From the NCBI RefSeq assembly GCF_004210215.2, contig NZ_CP067394.1, positions 3,224,001-3,288,000 on the forward strand: a stretch of 64,000 nucleotides of DNA, given 5' to 3'. Positions 26,065 through 34,374 of the stretch are shown here, one piece after another. The position numbers and the translations under genes are program-made. The first letter of the stretch is position 1, and each line of letters starts with the position of its first letter. The DNA is from Cryobacterium sp. SO1 (GTDB lineage Bacteria; Actinomycetota; Actinomycetes; Actinomycetales; Microbacteriaceae). The notes under the pieces were generated by a model. It worked only from the letters and a program-made list of their open reading frames with translations. It was not told where the DNA came from and did no database searches.

Positions 26065-27054
26065 TTAGATGGTTTCTTCGTCGTAACCGCTGTAGAAGTG
26101 CGCACCGTCAAAGCCGGGCACAGAATCCTTCAGCGACAGGCCAAGCTCAACGAGCTTGTCCTTGACCTCATCCACCGACTTCTGACCGAAGTTGCGGATG
26201 TTCATCAGCTGGGTCTCCGAGAGGGCGACCAGTTCGCTGACGTTGTTGATGCCTTCGCGCTTGAGGCAGTTGTACGAGCGCACGGACAGATCGAGGTCTT
26301 CGATCGGCACGGACAGCTCGGTCGAGAGGACGGCGTCGACCGGCGCGGGGCCGATCTCAATGCCCTCAGCGGCGGTGTTCAGCTCGCGGGCCAGACCGAA
26401 CAGCTCGGTCAGCGTACGACCGGCGGATGCGATGGCGTCGCGGGGCGAGATGGCCGACTTGGTCTCCACGTCAACGACGAGGCGGTCGAAGTCGGTGCGC
26501 TCACCGGCACGAGTTGCCTCGACACGGTAGGTCACCTTGAGAACCGGCGAGTAGATCGAGTCGACCGGAATCTGGCCGGCCTCGGAGTACTCGTTGCGGT
26601 TCTGGGTAGCCGACACGTAACCACGGCCACGCTCGATGGTCAGTTCAAGTTCGAACTTGGCCTTGTCGTTCAGGGTCGCGATGACGAGCTCGGGGTTGTG
26701 GACCTCGACGCCGGCCGGAGCCGAGATGTCGGCGGCGGTGACCTGGCCGGAGCCCTGCTTGCGCAGGTACGCGGTGATCGGCTCGTCGTGCTCGCTGGAG
26801 ATGACCAGACCCTTGATGTTCAGGATGATCTCGGTGACATCTTCCTTGACCCCGGGAACGGTGCTGAATTCGTGAAGCACTCCATCGATGCGGATGCTGG
26901 TGACAGCAGCGCCGGGAATCGAGGAAAGCAGGGTGCGGCGCATCGAGTTACCGAGGGTGTAGCCGAAGCCGGGCTCGAGCGGTTCGATGACGAACCGGGA
27001 CCGGAACTCCGAAATGTTCTCTTCGGTGAGCGTGGGGCGCTGTGCGATAAGCAC
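26065..27054 (-). CDS. rpoA: RNA polymerase subunit alpha
   Basis: 329 aa with GTG start. The N-terminal dimerisation domain ([20 protein letters not shown]) and the C-terminal DNA/activator-binding domain ([19 protein letters not shown]) are both complete. rpsD, which lies between rpsK and rpoA in some actinobacteria, is absent here, as in other members of the phylum with a separate rpsD. Confidence 0.97.
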   Translation of the reverse strand: MLIAQRPTLTEENISEFRSRFVIEPLEPGFGYTLGNSMRRTLLSSIPGAAVTSIRIDGVLHEFSTVPGVKEDVTEIILNIKGLVISSEHDEPITAYLRKQGSGQVTAADISAPAGVEVHNPELVIATLNDKAKFELELTIERGRGYVSATQNRNEYSEAGQIPVDSIYSPVLKVTYRVEATRAGERTDFDRLVVDVETKSAISPRDAIASAGRTLTELFGLARELNTAAEGIEIGPAPVDAVLSTELSVPIEDLDLSVRSYNCLKREGINNVSELVALSETQLMNIRNFGQKSVDEVKDKLVELGLSLKDSVPGFDGAHFYSGYDEETI

Positions 27055-27072
27055 TATAGATTCCTTTCGGCG

Positions 27073-27094
27073 AAGTGTCCGCTATATGACACTT
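27073..27094 (-). promoter_or_regulatory. 7-bp hairpin just upstream of rpoA
   Basis: AAGTGTC (27073-27079), an 8-nt spacer containing CGCTATAT, and GACACTT (27088-27094). It lies about 20 nt before the rpoA GTG in a 166-nt gap after rpsK. It may set rpoA translation or be an internal promoter dyad. Confidence 0.35.
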
Positions 27095-27220
27095 AGTGGC
27101 GAGTTGTGAAATTGTGAGTCTCGACGGGCCCGCGAGTACGGCCCTGTCGCGGTGAACGGCGAGTGAGCCTGCCCGGATCTTTCGACCCAGACAAGCCCAA
27201 TCGCCAGTCACTGAAAGGAA

Positions 27221-27619
27221 TTAAACGCGGCGGCGCTTCGGGGGACGGCAACCGTTGTGGGCCTGGGGGGTCACGTCGTTGATCGAGCCAACTTCGAGGC
27301 CGGCAGCCTGCAGCGAACGGATAGCCGTTTCGCGGCCTGAGCCCGGTCCCTTGACGAAGACGTCAACCTTCTTCATGCCGTGTTCCTGTGCCTGGCGGGC
27401 CGCCGACTCGGCGGCCAGCTGAGCGGCGAACGGGGTCGACTTGCGCGAACCCTTGAAGCCGACTCCACCTGAGGACGCCCAGCTGATGACCGCACCGGTG
27501 GTGTCGGTGATCGAGACGATGGTGTTGTTGAACGTGGACTTGATGTGGGCCTGGCCCACAGCAATGTTCTTCTTTTCTTTCTTACGCGGCTTCCGTACGG
27601 CCGACTTTGGTGCTGCCAT
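27221..27619 (-). CDS. rpsK: 30S ribosomal protein S11 (uS11)
   Basis: 132 aa. [33 protein letters not shown] and the end [18 protein letters not shown] are diagnostic. It forms part of the 30S platform. Follows rpsM by 42 nt. Confidence 0.97.
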   Translation of the reverse strand: MAAPKSAVRKPRKKEKKNIAVGQAHIKSTFNNTIVSITDTTGAVISWASSGGVGFKGSRKSTPFAAQLAAESAARQAQEHGMKKVDVFVKGPGSGRETAIRSLQAAGLEVGSINDVTPQAHNGCRPPKRRRV

Positions 27620-27661
27620 GATTTCTCCTGAATCCTAGAGGCGTGACGAGCTAGGCGAGGC

Positions 27662-28036
27662 CTAGCGCGCCTTCTTCTTGCCGGCTACGGTGCGCTTCGG
27701 GCCCTTGCGGGTGCGAGCGTTGGTCTTGGTGCGCTGGCCGCGAACGGGCAGGCCCTTGCGGTGACGAATACCTTCGTAGCTACCGATCTCGACCTTGCGG
27801 CGGATGTCAGCGGCGATCTCACGGCGAAGGTCACCCTCGATCTTGAAGGTTCCTTCGATGTAGTCGCGGAGCGCAACGAGCTGGTCGTCGGTCAGGTCCT
27901 TGACGCGAATGTTTCCATCGATCTCGACGTCGGCGAGGGTCTTGAGTGCCCTCGTACGGCCAACACCGAAAATGTAAGTAAGTGCAACTTCCACGCGCTT
28001 ATCGCGCGGAATGTCTACGCCGGCTAGACGTGCCAT
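27662..28036 (-). CDS. rpsM: 30S ribosomal protein S13 (uS13)
   Basis: 124 aa. It starts [20 protein letters not shown] and ends [28 protein letters not shown] is the signature. Start at 28036 has an AGGAGA site. An in-frame upstream start (28096) would run through the structured leader and is rejected. Contacts the head of the 30S subunit and P-site tRNA. Confidence 0.97.
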   Translation of the reverse strand: MARLAGVDIPRDKRVEVALTYIFGVGRTRALKTLADVEIDGNIRVKDLTDDQLVALRDYIEGTFKIEGDLRREIAADIRRKVEIGSYEGIRHRKGLPVRGQRTKTNARTRKGPKRTVAGKKKAR

Positions 28037-28069
28037 TGTGGCTTCTCCTGTGGGATGAGTGGAGGTCTG

Positions 28070-28133
28070 TAGCAGTGCCTGTGCATCGGCCTCCAACCGA
28101 TGGTGTCACCCCGAGGGGTTCCCGGCACTGCTA
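28070..28133 (-). ncRNA. Three-way-junction leader RNA candidate upstream of rpsM
   Basis: In the 159-nt gap between rpmJ and rpsM, TAGCAGTGCC (28070-28079) pairs perfectly with GGCACTGCTA (28124-28133) to form a closing 10-bp stem. Inside are two more stems: CATCGG/CCGATG with a 7-nt loop (28084-28102) and ACCC/GGGT with a 4-nt loop (28108-28119). On the transcribed strand the first loop reads TTGGAGG, containing a Shine-Dalgarno-like GGAGG. The structure ends 33 nt before the rpsM ATG, whose own ribosome site is free. It is a candidate ribosomal-protein leader for autoregulation of rpsM-rpsK-rpoA-rplQ. I do not recognise it as a named family. Confidence 0.55.
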
Positions 28134-28195
28134 TGTATTTAGTTGTGTCGTGCTGTGTCTCAAGGGCGACCATCGCTGGTCGGACTTGGTGAGAC

Positions 28196-28309
28196 TTAGC
28201 CCTGACGCTGCTTGTGACGCGGGTTCTCGCAGATGACCATCACGTTGCCGTTACGGCGGATGACCTTGCACTTGTCACAGATCTTCTTGACGCTGGGCTT
28301 GACCTTCAT
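28196..28309 (-). CDS. rpmJ: 50S ribosomal protein L36 (bL36)
   Basis: 37 aa: starts [19 protein letters not shown] and ends [10 protein letters not shown]. It is the zinc-binding form, with C-x2-C, a third Cys and a His in place ([12 protein letters not shown]). It lies between infA and rpsM as in other actinobacteria. Confidence 0.96.
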   Translation of the reverse strand: MKVKPSVKKICDKCKVIRRNGNVMVICENPRHKQRQG

Positions 28310-28391
28310 GGGTGTGTCCTTATGTTCGCTGTCTTCGTGCCGATACCCGGTGATTGAGCTTGTCGAAATCGGCCGTTACTTACAGCAACAG

Positions 28392-28613
28392 TTACTTGTA
28401 GCGGTAGACGATCCGACCGCGGGTCAGGTCGTAAGGGCTCAGTTCCACGATCACGCGGTCCTCGGGGAGGATGCGGATGTAGTGCTGACGCATCTTGCCC
28501 GAAATGTGGGCAAGAACTTTGTGGCCGTTGGTCAACTCAACACGAAACATCGCATTGGGAAGAGCTTCGACTACTGCGCCCTCGATCTCGATGACACCGT
28601 CTTTTTTGGCCAT
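28392..28613 (-). CDS. infA: Translation initiation factor IF-1
   Basis: 73 aa: starts [20 protein letters not shown], ends [12 protein letters not shown], an OB-fold protein of standard length. First gene of the alpha operon here. The gap to rpmJ (28310-28391) contains a single degenerate copy of the dispersed repeat (TGATTGAGCTTGTCGAAAT). Confidence 0.97.
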   Translation of the reverse strand: MAKKDGVIEIEGAVVEALPNAMFRVELTNGHKVLAHISGKMRQHYIRILPEDRVIVELSPYDLTRGRIVYRYK

Positions 28614-28704
28614 AACTCACTATCGCTAAAGTATTGGTTGCTGGTCGTGCGGAATTGTGGCAGCCAGACACGCCCATAAAGGCAGTGCTAGACACCAAGG
28701 ATTT

Positions 28705-28734
28705 ATCCTATGCTATGTCATTGCCTTTTGGCAA
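28705..28734 (-). promoter_or_regulatory. Predicted promoter of the infA operon
   Basis: On the minus strand TTGCCA (28729-28734), an 18-nt spacer and TAGGAT (28705-28710) fit a vegetative promoter, giving a leader of about 85 nt to infA. The -35 overlaps a small hairpin (ATTGCC/GGCAAT, 28720-28735) lying just after mtlD. Confidence 0.4.
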
Positions 28735-28741
28735 TTCATCC

Positions 28742-29890
28742 CTATAATCCCCGGGCCGCTTCCACAACCTCGAGCACATCGGCGTAGAGCGGATGCGTGA
28801 CCTCGAGCCCGCAGACGTCGGCCACGATGGTCTCCGCGGAGTCGGTGGCCAGCATCCGCTGGAGCTCGACACTCTGCTCGTCGTCGGCCACGTTGAAGCG
28901 GAGCGCCGCGGCGATGGCCGTAAGCAGCGCCACCGGGCGGGTGCCGCGCTCGGCGATCTCGGCGGCCGGGCCGATGAAGCGTTCGTGCCGGCTGAGCTTG
29001 CGGAGCGGCTGGCGGCCGACCCGCTCGACGGTGTCGGGCAGCGACGGGTTCGCGAACCGGCCGAGGATCTTCTGTCGGTAGGCACGCTGGGTGGCCTCGT
29101 CGAGGCCGTGCTTGGCCACCAGGAGGGCGCTGGTCTCCTCGAGCACCCGGCGGGCACCATCCGCGACGGACGGCACCAGGAGGGCATCGGAGAGCTTGGA
29201 GACGCCGGCCTGGGTGCCGAGGTAGGCCACGGTGGCGTGGCCGGTGTTGACCGTGAAGAGCTTGCGCTCGATGTAGGGCGCCAGGTCCTGAACGAATGTG
29301 GCGCCGGGGATCACCGGCGGGTTGCCACCGAACGCGGGGCTTTCGATGACCCACTCGTAGAAGGCCTCCACGGTGACGTCGATGCCGGCATCCGCGGCTT
29401 GGCCGGGAACGATACGGTCCACGGCCGTGTTGGCGAACGCGACCCGGCCGGCCAGGGCCGCACGGTCACCCTCGTCGACGTTGGCCCAGACCTGCTCGGC
29501 GAGCACATCCGTGGCGTTGATGGCGTTCTCGCAGGCCATCACGGCCAGCGGGGCCAGGCCGGCATCGCGGCGGGCCAGGCCCGCCGCGATAACCGGTGCC
29601 ACGAACCGCAACACGGTGGGGCCGACGGCGGTGGTGACCGCGTCGGCCGTGGCGATCTCGTTGATGAGATCGTCTTCGTGGGTGGAGCTGTTGATGGCAC
29701 GGAAGTTGTCGACCACCTTGTCGGTGGGCGTCTCTCCCGCCTCGTGCACCGTGTACGACGGTGCACCGTGCAGTGCCTCGATAAGAGGAGCATTCACATC
29801 GGCGAAGACAACCTCATAACCGGCCTCGTGAAGCAAGAGACCGACGAAGCCGCGGCCGATGTTGCCCGCGCCGAAGTGAATGGCTTTCAT
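28742..29890 (-). CDS. mtlD: Mannitol-1-phosphate 5-dehydrogenase
   Basis: 382 aa, normal length. The NAD-binding start [20 protein letters not shown] and [15 protein letters not shown] with the downstream [12 protein letters not shown] are family motifs. It oxidises mannitol-1-phosphate to fructose-6-phosphate. Last gene of the operon; its ATG overlaps the mtlF stop by 4 nt. Confidence 0.95.
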   Translation of the reverse strand: MKAIHFGAGNIGRGFVGLLLHEAGYEVVFADVNAPLIEALHGAPSYTVHEAGETPTDKVVDNFRAINSSTHEDDLINEIATADAVTTAVGPTVLRFVAPVIAAGLARRDAGLAPLAVMACENAINATDVLAEQVWANVDEGDRAALAGRVAFANTAVDRIVPGQAADAGIDVTVEAFYEWVIESPAFGGNPPVIPGATFVQDLAPYIERKLFTVNTGHATVAYLGTQAGVSKLSDALLVPSVADGARRVLEETSALLVAKHGLDEATQRAYRQKILGRFANPSLPDTVERVGRQPLRKLSRHERFIGPAAEIAERGTRPVALLTAIAAALRFNVADDEQSVELQRMLATDSAETIVADVCGLEVTHPLYADVLEVVEAARGL

Positions 29891-30327
29891 TCTGCGTTTA
29901 CCTCCTCGAGCAGGGCGAAGATCTCGTCCTGCGAACCTGCGTCGATCAGTTTCTGTACTTCGTCCTCGTCGGAGAAGACGATGGCGATCTTGGACAGGAT
30001 CTCCAGGTGCTCGTTGTTCAGACCGGCGATGCCGACGGCGAACTTGACGGGCTGGCCATCCCAGTCGATCGGCGCGGCGTACCGCACGAGCGAGAGAGCC
30101 GATCGCACGATCGACTCCTTCGCGTCGTTGGTGCCGTGCGGGATCGCCAGAAAGTTGCCCATGTAGGTCGAGACGGAGTTTTCGCGCACGAACATCGAGT
30201 CGACGTACTCCTGCTTCACCGCTCCGGCGGCGACCAACAGGGCACCGGCCTCACGGATGGCTTCGTCCCGGGTGGTGGCCGCGCCTGCGGCCACCACGTT
30301 CTGCGGTTCCAGAATGCTCTGGGTCAT
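29887..30327 (-). CDS. mtlF: PTS mannitol EIIA component
   Basis: 146 aa. The phosphorylated histidine is H64 in [14 protein letters not shown]. It takes phosphate from HPr and passes it to the EIIB domain of MtlA. The ATG overlaps the mtlA stop by one base (TAATG). Confidence 0.95.
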   Translation of the reverse strand: MTQSILEPQNVVAAGAATTRDEAIREAGALLVAAGAVKQEYVDSMFVRENSVSTYMGNFLAIPHGTNDAKESIVRSALSLVRYAAPIDWDGQPVKFAVGIAGLNNEHLEILSKIAIVFSDEDEVQKLIDAGSQDEIFALLEEVNAE

Positions 30328-31784
30328 TACTTGGTCACTTCCTCACTTGCGTTTTGCAGGGACTGCACGACCTCGTCGTACTTGGGGCTGTTCATGAAGT
30401 TCTCCACCGACACGTGCACCGACTTGGGGCTCTTGCCCCGCGCCCGGTCCGTCAGGTCCTGGTGGGTGATCACGAGATCGGCGGTTCCGTCGAGGTTCGC
30501 GATGGCCTGGTTGGTCACCGTGACCCCTTCGATACCGGCCTTCTTGATCTTATTGCGGAGCACCGAGGCGCCCATGGCGCTGGAACCCATACCGGCGTCG
30601 CAGGCGAAGACGATGTTCTTCACTGCGGTACCGGTCGTGGCCGAGGCGCCGAGGTTGCCCAGAATGGAGCTGGACTTGCCCTTGTTGGCTTCGGTCTTGG
30701 CGATGGCGGCGGCCAGTTCGTTGTCGTTCTCAGCGGCGAGGTCCTTCTTGCGGCTGGCGCGGAGGATGACACCACCGATCGCGAACGAGACACCGGCGGA
30801 GGCGACGACCGAGAGGATGACACCGACGAAGTCGGTGGCGGGGGTCTGGGCCAGCACCGCGATGATGCTACCGGGCGAGGCGGGGGCGCGCAGGCCGGTC
30901 TGGAAGGCGACGTTCACGGCAACACCGGTCATGCCACCACCGATGGCGGCGAGGAGCATCATCGGCTTCATCAGCACGTACGGGAAGTAGATCTCGTGGA
31001 TGCCACCGAGGAACTGGATGATGATCGCGCCGGGTGCACTCGCGCGGGCCAGGCCGACGCCGAAGAACGAGAACGCCAGCAGGATGCCGAGGCCCGGGCC
31101 GGGGTTCGCCTCGAGCAGGAAGAGGATGGACTTGCCGCTCTCCTGGACCTGCTGCACACCGATGGGGGTGAGCACGCCGTGGTTGATGGCGTTGTTGAGG
31201 AAGAGGACCTTGCCCGGTTCGATGAAGATCGACGCGATCGGCAGCAGGCCGTTGGTGATGAGAACATCCACAACGCTCTCGAGGAAGGCGCTCAGCCCGG
31301 TGACCAGCGGGGCGATTCCGAAGAACGCACCCAGGGCCAGGGCGAAGCCGAGGATACCGGCGGAGAAGTTGTCCACCAGCATCTCGAAGCCGGGGCGGAT
31401 CTTGCCGGCCCAGATCTTATCGACCTTCATCAGGATCCACGCGGACAGCGGGCCGACGATCATGGCGCCGATGAACATTGGGATCGAGCTGCCGACGATG
31501 ACGCCCATGGTGGCGATCGAGGCGATCACTCCACCGCGGGTGCCGTAGACCATCCGGCCGCCGGTGTTGGCGATCAGCAACGGGAGTAGGTACAAGATCA
31601 TCGGGTCCACGAGCGTGACCAGGGTCTCGTTCGGGGTCCAGCCGGTGGGGATGAAGAAGGCGGTGATGATGCCCCACGCGATGAACGCCGCGATGTTGGG
31701 CATGATCATGCCGCTCAGGAAGGTGCCGAAGGCCTGAACGTGGACCCTCGCGCCCTTCTTCTCGGTGACAGACGTCGTTGTCAT
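30327..31784 (-). CDS. mtlA: PTS mannitol EIICB component
   Basis: 485 aa. An EIIC membrane domain (FGTFLSGMIMPNIAAFIAWG to about residue 345) is followed by EIIB with the phospho-cysteine in IVFACDAGMGSSAMG. EIIA is a separate gene (mtlF), as in Gram-positive bacteria. It imports mannitol and phosphorylates it. The start overlaps the ptsI stop by 4 nt. Confidence 0.95.
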   Translation of the reverse strand: MTTTSVTEKKGARVHVQAFGTFLSGMIMPNIAAFIAWGIITAFFIPTGWTPNETLVTLVDPMILYLLPLLIANTGGRMVYGTRGGVIASIATMGVIVGSSIPMFIGAMIVGPLSAWILMKVDKIWAGKIRPGFEMLVDNFSAGILGFALALGAFFGIAPLVTGLSAFLESVVDVLITNGLLPIASIFIEPGKVLFLNNAINHGVLTPIGVQQVQESGKSILFLLEANPGPGLGILLAFSFFGVGLARASAPGAIIIQFLGGIHEIYFPYVLMKPMMLLAAIGGGMTGVAVNVAFQTGLRAPASPGSIIAVLAQTPATDFVGVILSVVASAGVSFAIGGVILRASRKKDLAAENDNELAAAIAKTEANKGKSSSILGNLGASATTGTAVKNIVFACDAGMGSSAMGASVLRNKIKKAGIEGVTVTNQAIANLDGTADLVITHQDLTDRARGKSPKSVHVSVENFMNSPKYDEVVQSLQNASEEVTK

Positions 31785-33505
31785 TTCTGTGTACCTCTCT
31801 CGGGGTTGGTCAGCACGGTAGGGGCCGTGCCGGCAGTGGCGGTGCTGGTGTAGCTGTGTGCGATTGCGGTTGCCGCGGCGCGAGCGGATGCTGCGCCATC
31901 GGCGGACAGAGCGGCCGCGGCGAGGTGCCGCGCCTGCTCAAGAGTGAAGTCGGCCAGACAGGCCCGAACGTCGGCGAGGGCCGAAGCCGACATCGACAGG
32001 GTGGTGGCGCCGAGGCCCACGAGCACCACGGCGAGCAGCGGGTCGGCCGCGGCCTCGCCGCACACGCCGACGGGTTTGCCGGCCTGAGCGCCGGCGGCGC
32101 CGACCTCGCCCACCAGGCGCAGCACCGCGGGGTGCCACGGGTCCTGGAACGCCGCGACGCTGCCCAGCATCCGGTCGGCGGCGAGGGTGTACTGGGTGAG
32201 GTCGTTGGTGCCGATCGACGCGAAGTCGGTCTGCGCCAGGATCCGGTCGGCGAGCAGCGCCGCGGACGGCACCTCCACCATGACACCGGCCATCTTCAGG
32301 CCCAGTTCGTGCGCGAGGGCGGTGAAGTAGACCGATTCTTCCACGGTGGACACCATCGGCGCCATCACCCACAGGTCCGCGTCGGTGGCCGCGTCGGCCT
32401 CGGCGAGGGCGGTGAGCTGTTCGCGCAAGATGTCCTCGCTGGCGCGCAGGGCACGCAGTCCGCGCAGGCCCAGGGCGGGGTTCTCCTCAGCGGCGTCGTT
32501 GAGGAACGCCAGGGGCTTGTCGGCGCCGGCGTCGAGCGCGCGCACCACGACCTTCTGGCCGGGGAATGCGCGCAGCATCCGCTCATACTGCTCACGCTGC
32601 TGCGTCACGGTGGGCGCTGAGGTGGAGTCGAGGAAGAGGAATTCGGTGCGGAACAGGCCCACACCCTCGGCGCCGAGGGCGACGGCCGTGGCGGCGCCAT
32701 CCGCTGAACCGAGGTTGGCCAGGAGCGGCACGCTGGTGCCGTCCTTGAGCCGGCCGGGGCCGATCGGGGCCAGCGCGCGGGCCTCGCGGGCCAGGATCCG
32801 GGCGCGGGCGTCGGCGAGCTGATGATCGGTCGGGGCGACGAGCACGATGCCGTTGGCGGCGTCGATGATGACCTCGTCGCCGTCCGCGAGCTGCGCGGCG
32901 GCGTGGGTGCCGACGATCGCGGTGATCGACTTCTCCCGGGCCAGGATGGCGGTGTGCGAGGTGGGTCCACCGTCGATGGTGATCAGGCCGAGCACCTTCT
33001 CCAGGTTGAGCAGGGCCGTGTCGGCCGGTGCCAGGTCGTGGGCGACGAGCACAAACGCTTCTGCGGGGTCAGGCACGCCCGGCGCTGGCAGGCCGCCGAG
33101 GTCGGCGATGACCCGCTGGGCGACGTCGTCCAGGTCGGCGGCGCGCTCACCGAGGTAGCCGCCGAGGGCCAGCATCTGGTCGCGGAAGGTGGCGAACGCC
33201 TCGAACACCGCACGCTCGGCGGTCTGGTGCTTGTGCAGCCGGGCGGTGACCTCATCGACGAGGGTGGGGTCCTCGGCCATCATGGCCTGGGCCTCGAGTA
33301 CCTCCTGGGCGGTGCCGCCGGCGCGGACGCCCCGGGCCTCGAGGTCTTCGGCGACGATGTGCATCGACGCGGTCGCGCGGGCCAGTTCGGCGGCGGGCTC
33401 CAGGGTGCTGCGGGTGTCAACGGGCTCCGGCAGCGGTTCGGGCATGCGCAAGACGCGGCCGATGGCAACGCCCTGGCCGATCCCGATGCCCTGCAGTTCA
33501 ATCAT
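31781..33505 (-). CDS. ptsI: PTS enzyme I (phosphoenolpyruvate-protein phosphotransferase)
   Basis: 574 aa from MIELQGIGIGQGVAIGRV. The phospho-histidine is H184 in IDGGPTSHTAILAR; GLFRTEFLFLD and GTNDLTQYTLAADR bind PEP and magnesium. It is the general first enzyme of the sugar phosphotransferase system. Placing it inside a mannitol operon suggests that mannitol is a main PTS sugar for this cell. Its ATG overlaps the HPr gene by 8 nt. Confidence 0.94.
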   Translation of the reverse strand: MIELQGIGIGQGVAIGRVLRMPEPLPEPVDTRSTLEPAAELARATASMHIVAEDLEARGVRAGGTAQEVLEAQAMMAEDPTLVDEVTARLHKHQTAERAVFEAFATFRDQMLALGGYLGERAADLDDVAQRVIADLGGLPAPGVPDPAEAFVLVAHDLAPADTALLNLEKVLGLITIDGGPTSHTAILAREKSITAIVGTHAAAQLADGDEVIIDAANGIVLVAPTDHQLADARARILAREARALAPIGPGRLKDGTSVPLLANLGSADGAATAVALGAEGVGLFRTEFLFLDSTSAPTVTQQREQYERMLRAFPGQKVVVRALDAGADKPLAFLNDAAEENPALGLRGLRALRASEDILREQLTALAEADAATDADLWVMAPMVSTVEESVYFTALAHELGLKMAGVMVEVPSAALLADRILAQTDFASIGTNDLTQYTLAADRMLGSVAAFQDPWHPAVLRLVGEVGAAGAQAGKPVGVCGEAAADPLLAVVLVGLGATTLSMSASALADVRACLADFTLEQARHLAAAALSADGAASARAAATAIAHSYTSTATAGTAPTVLTNPERGTQK

Positions 33506-33785
33506 GTGCGCGTGCCGCTTCGGCGTCGTGGTCGGTGAGGAGGAGCTCGGCGAGGTCGTCGAGAACGGTTTCGGCGTTGTCGGCGTCGGTGGCCAGCGTG
33601 ACGCTGTCACCGTGGTTGATGCCCAGCGAGATGACGCCGAGGATGCTGGCGGCGTTGACCGGCTTGCCGTCGCCCTTCTGCAGGGTGACGGGGGCGCCGG
33701 CCGCGGCGGCGGCCTTGGTGAAGAGTTTCGCGGGGCGGGCGTGCAGCCCGTGCGTCGATCCGATCTGTACGGTGCGTTCGACCAT
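33498..33785 (-). CDS. ptsH: PTS phosphocarrier protein HPr
   Basis: 95 aa. The phosphorylated residue is H15 in THGLHARPAKLF; a serine is present in the NAASILGVISLG helix where the regulatory Ser46 lies in Firmicutes. No HPr kinase gene is in the window. It carries phosphate from EI to the EIIA proteins. Confidence 0.95.
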   Translation of the reverse strand: MVERTVQIGSTHGLHARPAKLFTKAAAAAGAPVTLQKGDGKPVNAASILGVISLGINHGDSVTLATDADNAETVLDDLAELLLTDHDAEAARAHD

Positions 33786-33891
33786 GTGTTCGCGCCATGC
33801 CTTTCAGAAGTGCAGGGTTGTGTCGCCGGGCCTCAGTCGAGGTCCCGGCTTCGTGCGGGCGACCGGCAGCTGCCGGCAAAGGAATTACGGT

Positions 33892-33915
33892 GTGGCTGAC
33901 AGGTGTCAGACCCAC
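33892..33915 (-). promoter_or_regulatory. Stem-loop overlapping the end of the IIB gene
   Basis: CTGACA, GG, TGTCAG (33896-33909) is a perfect stem extended by GTGG/CCAC. It spans the stop codon of the IIB gene. A second perfect palindrome, CCGGCAGCTGCCGG, is at 33863-33876. Together they may attenuate or process the transcript between the IIB gene and ptsH. Confidence 0.35.
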
Positions 33916-34223
33916 GACCGTTCGTGTTCGGCAGTCACGGCCAGGTCAAGGGCCAGGGCGCCGTCCCGCGCCGAGAAGACCGACTCGGGCAGCAGGACCG
34001 CACCCACGCCGCGCTCCTTGGCTTGAGCGCTGATGCGATCGAAGCGGGGGGCGAGGTGGGGACCGATCAGGAGAACGTCGATGGTGTCGAGCGAGGACGG
34101 CAGGTCCGACTCGCTGCCGGCGACAACGGTGAGGGTGAGCCCTCGCTCCTTGCCGGTGACCCGCAGCCGGTGGGCCACGAATGCGCTGGATGCTCCGGCA
34201 CCGCAAACGATGAGAATCTTCAT
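33906..34223 (-). CDS. PTS EIIB-like protein (lactose/cellobiose type)
   Basis: 105 aa: starts MKILIVCGAGASSAFVAHRL, a phospho-cysteine P-loop of the lactose/cellobiose EIIB fold. No matching EIIC or EIIA of that family is in the window. As first gene of the mannitol operon it may act with an unlinked transporter, or serve as a signalling EIIB for the neighbouring PRD activator. A GAAAGGAA ribosome site precedes the ATG. Confidence 0.82.
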   Translation of the reverse strand: MKILIVCGAGASSAFVAHRLRVTGKERGLTLTVVAGSESDLPSSLDTIDVLLIGPHLAPRFDRISAQAKERGVGAVLLPESVFSARDGALALDLAVTAEHERSWV

Positions 34224-34300
34224 TGATTCGTTCCTTTCATCGATCATGTGAATGCAACACTTACTGTCCTCTTCCCAGACTCCCGGCGCCACCAGACCCT

Positions 34301-34319
34301 TTTCCGCAGGGTGCGGAAA
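34301..34319. promoter_or_regulatory. Inverted repeat in the mtl divergent control region
   Basis: TTTCCGCA, 3 nt, TGCGGAAA: a perfect 8-bp dyad in the 151 bp between the IIB gene and mtlR. It is the best candidate operator for MtlR in the region. Confidence 0.45.
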
Positions 34320-34374
34320 CACGCTGGAGATACATCGTGCCGGGCCCGCACTCTGCTTGACTACTCTTGAGACA

